Source of the DNA: Flavobacterium sp. IB48
GTDB taxonomy: Bacteria; Bacteroidota; Bacteroidia; Flavobacteriales; Flavobacteriaceae
Length of the DNA: 64,000 bases
Assembly (NCBI RefSeq): GCF_016405855.1
Contig: NZ_JAEFCA010000002.1
Span: forward strand, 805,135-869,134
Reading direction: 5' to 3'
Each line of letters begins with the position of its first letter. The stretch's first letter is position 1. The notes under the pieces were generated by a model. It saw nothing but the letters and a program-made list of their open reading frames with translations, was not told the origin of the DNA and ran no database searches. Positions 45,488 to 54,685 of this stretch are shown piece by piece. A program made the position numbers and the translations under genes.

Positions 45488-46273
45488 ATGAAAAAAACTA
45501 TTTTCCTTGCGATACTATTCGCAACGCAACTTTTTTACGCTCAAAACAAAGTTGCTAAAAAACCTGAAACCGTTATTATCATCAACAACGAAATTGCTAC
45601 AATGGATCAAGTGATCAAATATGGCAATGAAGGTTATGTAAAATCAATGAATAAAGGTGTTAGTGAAGAAGAACGAAATGCACTAGCAAAAAAGTTTGGC
45701 GATAAAATTGGCGATAGAGAATTTATAGTGGTCGTAGAAGTTTTTACCGAACAAGAAAAAATCGAAAACGATAAAAAAAATCAAACCGCCGCTGCCGAGC
45801 AAAAACCTCAAGTCAAACAAGAACAATTTATCTTAAACGTAAACGATCAAGCCAAAGACTTCACTCTAAAACTTGTAGACGGAAAAGAAGTAAAACTTTC
45901 TGATTTGAAAGGAAAAGTGGTACTAGTAAATTTTTGGGCAACCTGGTGCGCACCGTGCTTACAAGAGTTTTATGATATTCCATCAAAAATTCTTGAACCA
46001 TTTAAAAACGATAATTTTGTGTTTTTAGCAATCTCAAGTGGTGAAGCTGAAACTGCGGTGGCTAAAAAAGTAGTAAAGCTAAAGAATGACGGTCTAGACT
46101 TTAATTTCGGCGTCGATCCAAAAGAAGTGATTTGGAATCAATATGCAATGAATGCAATTCCTAAAAACTTCTTAATCGATCAAAACGGAATTATAAAATA
46201 TGTGGCCGTAGGAAATGCAGAAGGAAACTTAGACAAGATAGCGAGCGAAATCAAAAAACTGCTTTCTAAATAG
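45488..46273 (+). CDS. exported TlpA-type disulfide reductase
   Basis: 261 residues with a signal peptide ending at LFYAQ. An extra N-terminal region of about 100 residues, with a KPETVIIINNEIATMDQVIK beta segment, precedes the thioredoxin domain. The active site is WCAPC in the WATWCAPCLQEFYDIP segment, and the cis-proline region is AIPKNFLID. It is probably periplasmic. It is the third CxxC-type TlpA protein in the window, after 3722 and 41604. Confidence 0.85.
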   Translation: MKKTIFLAILFATQLFYAQNKVAKKPETVIIINNEIATMDQVIKYGNEGYVKSMNKGVSEEERNALAKKFGDKIGDREFIVVVEVFTEQEKIENDKKNQTAAAEQKPQVKQEQFILNVNDQAKDFTLKLVDGKEVKLSDLKGKVVLVNFWATWCAPCLQEFYDIPSKILEPFKNDNFVFLAISSGEAETAVAKKVVKLKNDGLDFNFGVDPKEVIWNQYAMNAIPKNFLIDQNGIIKYVAVGNAEGNLDKIASEIKKLLSK

Positions 46274-46394
46274 ATTATTCCACTAGAATATTTGTAATCT
46301 CAAAAACAAAAAAATATGCACGCATAGTAATTTTATGTAGTTCGTCTATTTTTTATTCGTAATTTCGAGTTTTTAATAAAATACAATATTCAAA

Positions 46395-46832
46395 ATGGCT
46401 TCATTTATAAAAGAAATATCTTTTCGTTGGTCAGATCTTGATCCAAATTTTCACGTTCGACACAGCGCTTATTACGATTTTGGTGCCCAGCATCGTATCG
46501 AAATTCTAGAAGAATTGGGTTTAACTTTAAAAGTAATGCAAACACAGGGTTTTGGTCCTGTTTTATTTAGAGAAGAATGCATTTTTAGAAAAGAACTAAA
46601 ACTTTCTGATAAAATATTCATTCATACTAAAACTTCAAAAATGAAAGCCGATGCTTCTCGCTGGTCAATCGTTCATGAATTTAGAAGAGAAGACGATACA
46701 CTTTGCGCAACGATTACCGTAGATGGCGCTTGGATGGACACAAAGCTAAGAAAACTAGCTTCTCCAACGCCAGAAATCGCAATTCAAGCTTTGAGTATCT
46801 TTCCAAAAAGTGATGATTTTGTCGGACTATAA
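46395..46832 (+). CDS. hotdog-fold acyl-CoA thioesterase
   Basis: 145 residues. SFRWSDLDPNFHVRHSAYYD contains the conserved Asp-Asn/His region of 4-hydroxybenzoyl-CoA-type thioesterases, and the later FRRE...TITVDGAWMD strand completes the hotdog. It would hydrolyse an acyl-CoA in the cytoplasm; the acyl group is unknown. It is the last gene before a bidirectional terminator. Confidence 0.85.
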   Translation: MASFIKEISFRWSDLDPNFHVRHSAYYDFGAQHRIEILEELGLTLKVMQTQGFGPVLFREECIFRKELKLSDKIFIHTKTSKMKADASRWSIVHEFRREDDTLCATITVDGAWMDTKLRKLASPTPEIAIQALSIFPKSDDFVGL

Positions 46833-46854
46833 ACGAGAATATTCAATCTTATAA

Positions 46855-46898
46855 AAAAATCCCAGAAACAATTTTAGATCTTGTTTCTGGGATTTTTT
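46855..46898. terminator. bidirectional rho-independent terminator
   Basis: ATCCCAGAAACA pairs with TGTTTCTGGGAT, with A and T runs outside the stem. It separates the thioesterase from the convergent gene. Confidence 0.85.
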
Positions 46899-46919
46899 TT
46901 TCAGCTAAAACTTTTCTGA

Positions 46920-47612
46920 TTATTCAAACTTTAGCCCAAAGTTTACTCTTTCAAAAGTTGTACTGCAAGAAACTGCAAATCGACCGATATTTAAAGTTCC
47001 AAAAATGCCTCCTACCGAATGTCCAGAATAAAATCCTCCAGCAGAAAATCGGCGAACCTGATATTTTAAAGCAATATCATTTACTCTTGAACTCAGTTGT
47101 CCAAAAGCAATTACATTTGGAATAATTTCGTAGCTTCCAAAAACTTTAGGAACCAGTTTTTTGTAATAATCAAAACTTTCGTCAGTATCATAATCAATAA
47201 TCGACGAATGCAAGTTTTCTAGATTTCCGCCAATATAAGTGTTTTCAGAAAAATGCCACGAAATACTAAAACCTGTAAAAGTTCCTTCGTAACCGCTTCT
47301 AGAATCTACATATCCAATACCTATTGTAGCTCTAAATTTATCGCAAATTTTTCCGATGTAACCAACATACGTACGGTCGATTTCTGACTTGTCAATTCCA
47401 GCGCCAAAAATGATATCGTCTTCACACATTGTAAGAGCATACTGAAAATAAGCTGAATATTGATCTTGATTTGCAGCGAAGACACTCCGGCCTTTATCTA
47501 GATCTATATTTGGAGAAATTAAGGTTGAGTTTATAACGGCGAAATCAAAAGTATTGAGTTCTTGGGCAAATGTGGGGACTGTGAGCAGGAGCAAAAGTAG
47601 TGTCTTCTTCAT
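46920..47612 (-). CDS. exported protein, beta-barrel-like
   Basis: 230 residues with signal peptide MKKTLLLLLLTVPTFAQ. The mature part shows alternating strands such as RATIGIGYVDSRSGYEG and FGQLSSRVNDIALKYQVRRF, and ends in VNFGLKFE, a pattern like an outer membrane barrel. Three cysteines are present. Function is unknown. The 281-base gap on its upstream side is AT-rich with no clear signals. Confidence 0.6.
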   Translation of the reverse strand: MKKTLLLLLLTVPTFAQELNTFDFAVINSTLISPNIDLDKGRSVFAANQDQYSAYFQYALTMCEDDIIFGAGIDKSEIDRTYVGYIGKICDKFRATIGIGYVDSRSGYEGTFTGFSISWHFSENTYIGGNLENLHSSIIDYDTDESFDYYKKLVPKVFGSYEIIPNVIAFGQLSSRVNDIALKYQVRRFSAGGFYSGHSVGGIFGTLNIGRFAVSCSTTFERVNFGLKFE

Positions 47613-47893
47613 AATACTATTTTTTAAGGCTTACAACATTCTGATACTAAATTACATACATTTTTCCTGTTAATAAAAGAACTCCCGTGAAGTGCGACAT
47701 TACTCGTCTAAATACATTATTTTCATAATCGGCTTCATTTAATCGATAAAAAATCAAAAAAACATCGATTATTAACACTAAAAACAATGAAATCATTTTG
47801 AATGCCTTTTTTCTGATAACTTTAAGATTTTAAGCTTTGTTTTAAAAATGCTTAGGTTTAATTTTATAATTCCTAATAACAAATGCTATTGAA

Positions 47894-48883
47894 ATGAAAA
47901 TCTTGAAACTATTATTTATACTAATTCCTTTCTTAAGTTTTGGCCAACAGGGAAATATAAAAGCCTTGGACATTAATTTAAGTAATTATGAATATCCATT
48001 TCCTGTTCATTTTATCGAATTGAGCAATCAGCGCCAGTACATGAAAATGAGTTATATGGACATTATTCCAGAAAATTACAATCAGAAAAATATTGTTTTA
48101 CTGCACGGAAAAAATTTTAATGGCGCTTACTGGGAAACTACTATTAAAGCTTTAGCAAAAGAAGGTTTTCGAGTAATTGTTCCCGATCAGATTGGATTTG
48201 GAAAGTCGACAAAACCAGACAATTTTCAATACACATTTCAGCAATTAGCCGAAAATACCAAAAAACTTTTAGACCATTTAGGAATTCAAAAAACAACGAT
48301 TTTAGGACATTCTATGGGCGGAATGCTAGCCACTCGTTTTGCGTTAATGTATCCAGAAACAACAGAAAAATTAGTTTTAGAAAATCCGATTGGTTTAGAA
48401 GACTGGAAATTAGTCGTTCCTTATAAACCTGTTGATTGGTGGTATGAGTCGGAATTAAAACAGAATTACGAAAACATTAAGCAATACCAAATGGCAAATT
48501 ATTATGACGGAAAATGGAATGCCAATTATCAAAAATGGGCAGAACTTGGCGCAGGATGGACAACTGCTCCAGATTATAACATCGTTGCCTGGAATTCTGC
48601 TCTTTTGTACGATATGATTTTCACACAACCTGTTTTATATGAATTTAAAAACATCAAATGTCCAACATTATTAATTATCGGAACAAGAGATAAAACCGCT
48701 TTAGGAAAGCCATTAGTTTCTGAAGAAGTGAGAAAAACGATGGGAAACTATGCTGAATTAGGCAAAAAAACTCAAAAAGCAATTCCGAATTCAAAATTGG
48801 CGGAGATTCCAAATACTGGACATTTGCCACATATCGAATCTTTTGATTCATTTATAAAACCATTAATCGTATTTTTGAAATAA
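47894..48883 (+). CDS. exported alpha/beta hydrolase
   Basis: 329 residues with a signal peptide ending at FGQ. The oxyanion and nucleophile motifs are LLHGKNFNGAYW and GHSMGGMLA, with Asp in GTRDKTALG and His in NTGHLPHIE completing the triad. It resembles epoxide-hydrolase or haloperoxidase-like enzymes but has no cap motif I can classify. It is a periplasmic or secreted hydrolase of unknown substrate. Confidence 0.85.
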   Translation: MKILKLLFILIPFLSFGQQGNIKALDINLSNYEYPFPVHFIELSNQRQYMKMSYMDIIPENYNQKNIVLLHGKNFNGAYWETTIKALAKEGFRVIVPDQIGFGKSTKPDNFQYTFQQLAENTKKLLDHLGIQKTTILGHSMGGMLATRFALMYPETTEKLVLENPIGLEDWKLVVPYKPVDWWYESELKQNYENIKQYQMANYYDGKWNANYQKWAELGAGWTTAPDYNIVAWNSALLYDMIFTQPVLYEFKNIKCPTLLIIGTRDKTALGKPLVSEEVRKTMGNYAELGKKTQKAIPNSKLAEIPNTGHLPHIESFDSFIKPLIVFLK

Positions 48884-48893
48884 TATTTTTTTC

Positions 48894-48978
48894 TGCCACG
48901 AATTTCGCGAATTGACACTAATTAATTTTCCGAAATTTTTAAATAAAAAATTCGTGTAAATTGGTGCAATTCGTGGCA
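48894..48978. repeat. dispersed palindromic repeat, CCACGAATT family
   Basis: TGCCACGAATT at the left pairs with AATTCGTGGCA at the right, with further inner pairing (GACAC and GTGT). It forms a long imperfect hairpin between two genes and lacks a T tail. Confidence 0.65.
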
Positions 48979-49004
48979 AAACCTAACTTAAAAATCATAT
49001 AAAT

Positions 49005-49394
49005 ATGTTTACAATACAACAAATAAAAGAAGCGCATTCAAAAGTAAAATCAGGTGAAGATTTTCCAAATTATATTCAGGATCTAATCATATTAGGTGTA
49101 AAAGGATATGATACTTATGTACATGACGGAAGCACAGTTTACTACGGCTTAAATAATTATACCGCAGCTGCTGAAGAAAAATACGCCGAAATTAAAGTGG
49201 CAGATTTTCCTAATAAAGAACTTTTTATCGAAAATCTGGTAAAGCATCAGCATGGCGAAACCGATTATATGACTTTCTGCAATCATTGTGCACAAGCTGG
49301 AATTGCAAAATGGCGTGTTGATATTGTGGAGATGACTTGCACTTATTTTGATAAATCGGAGAATGAAATTTTAATCGAAAAAATTCCTGTTTAA
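49005..49394 (+). CDS. DUF1398 family protein
   Basis: 129 residues. FTIQQIKEAHSKVKSGEDFP, YIQDLIILGVKGYDTYVHDG and the late TYFDKSENEILIEKIPV match DUF1398, a small cytoplasmic family of unknown function. A CNHC pair in the middle could bind a metal. It is 12 bases before the ThuA-like gene, suggesting cotranscription. Confidence 0.75.
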   Translation: MFTIQQIKEAHSKVKSGEDFPNYIQDLIILGVKGYDTYVHDGSTVYYGLNNYTAAAEEKYAEIKVADFPNKELFIENLVKHQHGETDYMTFCNHCAQAGIAKWRVDIVEMTCTYFDKSENEILIEKIPV

Positions 49395-49406
49395 TCACCA
49401 AACTGA

Positions 49407-50264
49407 ATGACTGTTTTCAACCAAAACCACCAAAACCTTTTCAAAAGAAGCATTTTACTTTTAGTTTTAGTCCTTTCTTTCTCTAGCTTTTCGCAAAAGA
49501 AAAAAGAAAATCCAAAATTTAAAGTCATTGCTTTTTATACTGCCAAAAATGATCAAGCGCATATCAGTTTTGTACACGAAGCCAATAAATACTTTCCGAA
49601 ATTAGCTGTAGAAAATCATTTTCAATATGATTCTACAAGCAATTGGGACAATTTAAATGCTAAGTTTTTGGCAAAATATCAGGTCGTTTTATTTTTAGAC
49701 ACAAGACCAGAGAAAAAAGAACAGCGTGAAGCTTTCCAAAAATACATGGAAAATGGAGGCGGATTTATTGGATTTCATTTTTCGGCATTTGCTTTAAACG
49801 ATTCGAGCTATAATCAAGATTGGAACTGGTACCACAATACTTTTTTAGGTTCTGGCGAATATGGAAGCAATACTTGGAAACCGACTTCCGCAGTTTTAAG
49901 AGTAGAAAATCAGCATCCTGTAACTAAAAATCTACCTAAAACTTTTGCTTCTGCACCAAACGAATGGTACAGATGGTCGAACGATTTAACCAAAAATCCA
50001 GATATTGAAATTTTATTAGCAATAGACGAATCAAGTTTTCCTTTAGGAACTGGGCCAAAAGCGCATGAAATTTGGCATAGCGGTTATTATCCAGTTGTTT
50101 GGACCAATAAAAAATACAAAATGCTGTATGTAAATATGGGACATAATGACATTGATTATGAAGGCGGAACAAACAAAACGCTATCGTACACTTTTGAAAA
50201 CAAAACACAAAGTCAATTAATCCTGAATGCCTTGCTTTGGCTTGGCAATTCAAAGAAAAAATAA
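49407..50264 (+). CDS. ThuA-like exported protein
   Basis: 285 residues with a signal peptide (about residues 13-30, ending at SFSQ). The glutamine-amidotransferase-like ThuA fold shows FKVIAFYTAKNDQAHISFVH, YQVVLFLDTRP, MENGGGFIGFHF and MLYVNMGHNDIDYEGG. ThuA domains occur in sugar-related exported proteins; no clear catalytic Cys is seen. The rhodanese gene follows after 3 bases. Confidence 0.8.
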   Translation: MTVFNQNHQNLFKRSILLLVLVLSFSSFSQKKKENPKFKVIAFYTAKNDQAHISFVHEANKYFPKLAVENHFQYDSTSNWDNLNAKFLAKYQVVLFLDTRPEKKEQREAFQKYMENGGGFIGFHFSAFALNDSSYNQDWNWYHNTFLGSGEYGSNTWKPTSAVLRVENQHPVTKNLPKTFASAPNEWYRWSNDLTKNPDIEILLAIDESSFPLGTGPKAHEIWHSGYYPVVWTNKKYKMLYVNMGHNDIDYEGGTNKTLSYTFENKTQSQLILNALLWLGNSKKK

Positions 50265-50267
50265 AAA

Positions 50268-51113
50268 ATGTCTACTACTCTTTCTCCATTAATTACGGCT
50301 CAAGAATTAATTGCTAATTCTAAAATCATTTTAGTTGATGCTAGAGCTAGCGCAAACACTTTCGAAAATTATCAAAAAGAACATTTAAAAGGCGCTCGTT
50401 TTGTCGATTTAAATCGTGATTTGGCTGCAATTCCAGAAAATCCTGCAAACGGAGGAAGACATCCTTTGCCTTCTCCAGAGGAATTTTCTAAAACCCTATC
50501 TTCTTTAGGAATTTCACCTTCAGATCATGTAGTCGTTTATGATGATAAAAATGGCTCTAATTTCGCTGCTCGTTTCTGGTGGATGATGCGAGCCATTGGA
50601 CATGATCAAATTCAGGTTTTAAATGGTGGTTATCAAGCAGCAATTCAAGCGGGTTTTCCAACCAATTCTGGCATCGAAACTTTTGACCAAACAACATATC
50701 CTTCTCAAGAATGGAAATTGCTTTTAGCTGATATCGATGAAGTCGAAAAGGCTCGAAAAAACGATCAAAATATAGTAATCGATGTTCGTGATAAAAACAG
50801 ATATGATGGTTTAACAGAACCGCTAGATTTAATTGCTGGACATATTCCTGGAGCTATCAATGTTCCGTTAACTGAAAATTTAGACGAAAACGGATTATTT
50901 AAATCAGCTAATGAATTAGCTGCAAAATACAAAGCTGTAATTGGGGATAAAAAATCAGAAAATGTGATTGTTCATTGCGGGTCGGGCGTTACAGCTTGCC
51001 ATACATTATTAGCAATGGATTACGCCGGGCTTCCAATTCCGAAATTATATGTGGGTTCGTGGAGCGAATGGTCAAGAAATGACCGCGAAATGGCAACCCA
51101 AAAAACAGAATAA
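50268..51113 (+). CDS. sulfurtransferase, thiosulfate/3-mercaptopyruvate type
   Basis: 281 residues with two rhodanese domains. The catalytic Cys237 is in HCGSGVTAC, the CGSGVTA loop of 3-mercaptopyruvate-type enzymes. The N-terminal domain has VDARASANTFENYQ and LKGARFVDLNRDL. It transfers sulfur from mercaptopyruvate or thiosulfate to acceptors such as cyanide or thiols in the cytoplasm. The start directly follows the ThuA-like gene. Confidence 0.92.
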   Translation: MSTTLSPLITAQELIANSKIILVDARASANTFENYQKEHLKGARFVDLNRDLAAIPENPANGGRHPLPSPEEFSKTLSSLGISPSDHVVVYDDKNGSNFAARFWWMMRAIGHDQIQVLNGGYQAAIQAGFPTNSGIETFDQTTYPSQEWKLLLADIDEVEKARKNDQNIVIDVRDKNRYDGLTEPLDLIAGHIPGAINVPLTENLDENGLFKSANELAAKYKAVIGDKKSENVIVHCGSGVTACHTLLAMDYAGLPIPKLYVGSWSEWSRNDREMATQKTE

Positions 51114-51124
51114 AATATTTTTTT

Positions 51125-51180
51125 GCCACAGATTAAAAAGATTCTAATGATTAATCTTTTTTAATCCTTTAATCTGTGGC
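51125..51180. repeat. dispersed palindromic repeat, second copy of the CACAGATTAAAA family
   Basis: GCCACAGATTAAAA at the left is mirrored by TTTAATCTGTGGC at the right, with TTTTAATCC inside. It matches the copy at 5036-5110 in arms and right flank, though the centre is shorter. Confidence 0.7.
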
Positions 51181-51218
51181 TCAAAAAACAATACAACCAA
51201 CAAATTTAAAAATACACA

Positions 51219-52460
51219 ATGCAACACTGGGATATACTCTTGTCAAATCAAGTAAACAAAAAAGCTTTTATAGACGCTTTACTTGAAGGCAAAGCAAAAG
51301 GAGATTTAGCCGCTTTTAATAACCAAAAAGGAATTCTTTTCTCTGATATTGCAATCGAGAAATTCATCGAAAAGGAATTTCAATACGATAGCGTTGAAGC
51401 TTCCACAACTTCAAATAGACAATTAAGAACTTTTTCTTCTGGAGAACGCAAAAAAGAGTTTTTACGCTACTGTATTAACCAAAAACCCGATTTTATCATT
51501 TTTGACAATCCGTTTGATCATTTAGATCAAGCTTCTCGAGTTGTTTTAGCCGAATCGCTACAGAAATTAACCGATTCTATTGCGATTATTCAGTTATTGA
51601 ATCGTACTGTCGATATATTAGATTTTGTTCCAAATAAAGCTTTAATTAAAGACAATACATTCGAATTGCATCCATTTGTAAAAACCGAAAATCATTTTAA
51701 AACATTAAATACCGCTACAATTCCGAAAGCGACAGAAACACATTCTTTTCAAGATAATGTATTAATAAAACTAGAAGATGTTTCTGTAAGCTACGAAGAA
51801 AGAAAAATCATAAATAAAATTTCTTGGACAGTTAAGCAAGGCGAATTCTGGCAATTAATTGGCCCGAATGGCTCAGGAAAAAGTACTATCTTATCCTTAA
51901 TTACAGGTGATAATCCGAAAGGTTTTGGGCAGGATTTATTTTTGTTTGGAAGAAAAAAAGGAACAGGAGAAAGTGTTTGGGAAATCAAAAAACAAATCGG
52001 AATTTTTACTACTTCTATGACCGATTTATTTCAAAAAGGCCACACATTAGAACAAATGATTTTATCAGGATTCTTCGATTCTATCGGATTGTACACTGAG
52101 CCTACAACGCATCAAAAACAAATTGTAAATCAATGGCTTGAAGTGATAGAAATGACACATTTAAGAAAAAAACGCTTTATTGATCTTTCTATTGGACAGC
52201 AGCGTGTAGCTTTAATTGTTCGTGCCGTTTTAAAACATCCGCCGTTATTAATTTTAGACGAACCAGTTGAAGGTTTGGATGATGAAAATGTAGATTTGGT
52301 TATCCAATTAATCAACACCATCAAACAAGAAACAAATGTGAGTATAATTTATGTTTCTCACCGAATTGAACAAGGCCTTGCCCCTACTTCTGTTTTCGAA
52401 CTTTTGCCTTCAGAAACAGGTTCAATCGGAAAAATAAAATACCATTCAGAATTAAATTAA
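51219..52460 (+). CDS. double ABC ATPase (ModF-like) with degenerate first domain
   Basis: 413 residues, no membrane helix. The first ATPase-like half has a signature-like TFSSGERKK and a Walker-B-like FIIFDNPFDHLD, but no Walker A, and Asn stands where the catalytic Glu is expected. The second half is complete: Walker A GPNGSGKST from residue 215, signature LSIGQQR, Walker B LLILDEPVEGLD and H-loop IIYVSHR. Tandem soluble ABC proteins of the ModF type act without a fixed permease. It is immediately followed by a lipoprotein gene with no gap. Confidence 0.85.
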   Translation: MQHWDILLSNQVNKKAFIDALLEGKAKGDLAAFNNQKGILFSDIAIEKFIEKEFQYDSVEASTTSNRQLRTFSSGERKKEFLRYCINQKPDFIIFDNPFDHLDQASRVVLAESLQKLTDSIAIIQLLNRTVDILDFVPNKALIKDNTFELHPFVKTENHFKTLNTATIPKATETHSFQDNVLIKLEDVSVSYEERKIINKISWTVKQGEFWQLIGPNGSGKSTILSLITGDNPKGFGQDLFLFGRKKGTGESVWEIKKQIGIFTTSMTDLFQKGHTLEQMILSGFFDSIGLYTEPTTHQKQIVNQWLEVIEMTHLRKKRFIDLSIGQQRVALIVRAVLKHPPLLILDEPVEGLDDENVDLVIQLINTIKQETNVSIIYVSHRIEQGLAPTSVFELLPSETGSIGKIKYHSELN

Positions 52461-53072
52461 ATGAAAATAAAATTTGCAGTCTTTCTGATTTTACAACTAA
52501 TCTTGATTTCGTGTTCCAGCACGATTTCAACAGTAAAAAAAGAATATACTTTAAACAATTCAAAAGAACTAAAATCAAATTGGACGATTAATTCTAAAGA
52601 GTGGATTCTAAAAAATGATACTCTTATAGGAAACGGTTCTCTTTCGCCTTGGGGAGTTTTAGTTTCAAAAAAACAGCTCCCAAAAAATTATGCTATTGAT
52701 TTTAAAGTCAACATGACAAATGCATCATTATTCGAAATTATGCTCAATTTGGATAAAGGAAAATACATTAGAACGTATTTGTACCAAATTGATCAAAACA
52801 TTGTAATTGGCGACGGAATGTATGATAAAAAAGATGATTCGTATGACAAACGAGGTGGAAAAACGTTGTTTAGAAAGCCAATGCAATTAGCAAACAATAA
52901 ATGGTATTCAGTAAAAATTAAAGTTTTAAATAATCAATTATCGTTTTCTGTTGACGATAAAACAACTTTAGAATGTTCTCTTGAAAAAAGCAATCTAAAC
53001 CAAAAAGGAAAATTAGGTTTTATAACCAACGGAGAAGTCAAAATAACTGGTTTAATTATTAAAACCCTATAG
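52461..53072 (+). CDS. lipoprotein with DUF1080-like (concanavalin-like) domain
   Basis: 203 residues with lipobox LISC (Cys19). WTINSKEWILKNDTLIGNG, WGVLVSKKQLPKNYAIDFKV and WYSVKIKVLNNQLSFSVDD follow the strand order of DUF1080, a sugar-binding or hydrolase-like beta-sandwich. No catalytic residues are clear. It starts directly after the ABC ATPase stop codon, implying cotranscription. Confidence 0.7.
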   Translation: MKIKFAVFLILQLILISCSSTISTVKKEYTLNNSKELKSNWTINSKEWILKNDTLIGNGSLSPWGVLVSKKQLPKNYAIDFKVNMTNASLFEIMLNLDKGKYIRTYLYQIDQNIVIGDGMYDKKDDSYDKRGGKTLFRKPMQLANNKWYSVKIKVLNNQLSFSVDDKTTLECSLEKSNLNQKGKLGFITNGEVKITGLIIKTL

Positions 53073-53087
53073 CTAAAAGTTCGTAAT

Positions 53088-53573
53088 ATGAAAAAATACG
53101 AGATACGGCAAAATGGAGATAATGAAATGATTATTGCATTTTATTTCAACAAAAAATCATTGATTATCCCATCTTTAATTTGGGTTTCATTTTTAATATT
53201 GATAATTTCTATCACAACACCAGAAAAATTTTTAGATGTATTATTCTCTTTAATTCTGTTTTTATTATTTTTTGGATATCTTTTGTTCGAAGATTATTTT
53301 GAATGGTACAAACACAAGTACCACATTCTCAGCATTAGAAATGAAGACTTTTATATAAACAATGTATTTCACTGTAAATTGTATAAATTACAATCCATCA
53401 ATATTATGTATTTAAATACCAGACACAGTAATGGATGGATGTTATATTTAGATGTTTTTCCTATTTCCTCAAATGACTATATCATAAAAAAAAGATTAAA
53501 AGAAAAAGAGGCACATGAAATAGCAGAGAAAATCTCCATCTTCTTAGATCGTAATGTCAAAGTAGAATCATAA
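53088..53573 (+). CDS. small membrane protein of unknown function
   Basis: 161 residues with two membrane helices (about 24-42 and 51-68). The rest forms a beta-rich soluble part (FYINNVFHCKLYKLQSINIM), possibly PH-like. It starts 15 bases after the lipoprotein gene and ends before a strong terminator. I recognise no specific family. Confidence 0.55.
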   Translation: MKKYEIRQNGDNEMIIAFYFNKKSLIIPSLIWVSFLILIISITTPEKFLDVLFSLILFLLFFGYLLFEDYFEWYKHKYHILSIRNEDFYINNVFHCKLYKLQSINIMYLNTRHSNGWMLYLDVFPISSNDYIIKKRLKEKEAHEIAEKISIFLDRNVKVES

Positions 53574-53576
53574 AAA

Positions 53577-53600
53577 AAAAGCTCCCAAAAGGAGCTTTTT
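53577..53600. terminator. bidirectional rho-independent terminator
   Basis: AAAAGCTCC and GGAGCTTTT form a short stem with A and T runs. It separates the plus-strand genes from rluD on the minus strand. Confidence 0.8.
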
Positions 53601-53644
53601 TTTTAGTATACATTATCTAATTTTCTAATTGACAAATTATCTAA

Positions 53645-54685
53645 TTATTCCTCATCAACATTATGCGACTTCACATAATTCTGCCACTTCTCAATACAAT
53701 CTTTAAAATCTTGTGGAAGTTCAGTATCAAAACGCATCATTTCGCCAGTAGTCGGATGAACAAAACCAAGCGTTTTAGCATGCAGTGCCTGACGTGGTAA
53801 TGCTTTAAAACAATTCTCTATAAATTGTTTGTATTTGGTAAAAGTCGTTCCTTTCAAAATCAAATGCCCGCCGTAACGTTCATCATTAAATAAAGGATGT
53901 CCGATGTGTTTCATATGTGCACGAATCTGGTGTGTTCTTCCTGTTTCCAGTTTACAAGAAATAAGAGTTACATAACCAAAACGTTCCAAAACTTTATAAT
54001 GCGTAATTGCAGGTTTACCAATTTCTGGATCATCAAAAACTGCCATTTGCATACGATCTTTTAGATGTCTTGCAAGATTTCCTTCAATTGTACCGCTATC
54101 TGCCACAACATTTCCCCAAACTAGAGCAATATACTCACGTTCGGTAGTTTTAGCTTCAAACTGCTTTGCCAAATGCGTCATAGCAGCTTCCGTTTTGGCT
54201 ACAACCAAAAGACCCGAAGTGTCCTTGTCAATTCTATGAACCAAACCTGGACGCTCGCTGCTATTCATTGGCAAATTATCAAAATGATGCGCCAAAGCAT
54301 TTACCAAAGTTCCAGTATAGTTTCCGTGACCAGGATGCACAACCATTCCAGGCTCTTTATTAATCAATAAAAGAGCATCGTCTTCATAAACAATATTCAA
54401 CGGAATATCTTCAGGAAGAATATGATTTTCAAACGGAGGATGCGACAACATTACCGTTATCACATCAAAAGGTTTTACTTTGTAATTTGATTTTACAGGA
54501 ATATCATTTACAAAGATATTTCCGTTAGTTGCCGCGTTCTGAATTTTATTTCGTGTGGCATTCGGAATCAAATACATTAAATATTTGTCAATACGCAAAA
54601 ACGCTTGACCTTTTGGGACTTCAAATCTATAATGTTCGAATAATTCGTCTTCTAGATCTAAATTTTCTTCAATATTATTGTTCAT
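53645..54685 (-). CDS. RluA/RluD family 23S rRNA pseudouridine synthase
   Basis: 346 residues. An S4 RNA-binding domain (about 25-85) has LRIDKYLMYLIPNATRN and PFDVITVML. The catalytic domain has the RluD motif GLVHRIDKDTSGLLVVAK, in which the Asp of HRIDKDTSG is the nucleophile, plus RTHQIRAHMKHIGHPL. It converts uridines to pseudouridine in rRNA. Its start overlaps the PASTA gene by 11 bases, so the two are translationally coupled. Confidence 0.95.
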   Translation of the reverse strand: MNNNIEENLDLEDELFEHYRFEVPKGQAFLRIDKYLMYLIPNATRNKIQNAATNGNIFVNDIPVKSNYKVKPFDVITVMLSHPPFENHILPEDIPLNIVYEDDALLLINKEPGMVVHPGHGNYTGTLVNALAHHFDNLPMNSSERPGLVHRIDKDTSGLLVVAKTEAAMTHLAKQFEAKTTEREYIALVWGNVVADSGTIEGNLARHLKDRMQMAVFDDPEIGKPAITHYKVLERFGYVTLISCKLETGRTHQIRAHMKHIGHPLFNDERYGGHLILKGTTFTKYKQFIENCFKALPRQALHAKTLGFVHPTTGEMMRFDTELPQDFKDCIEKWQNYVKSHNVDEE

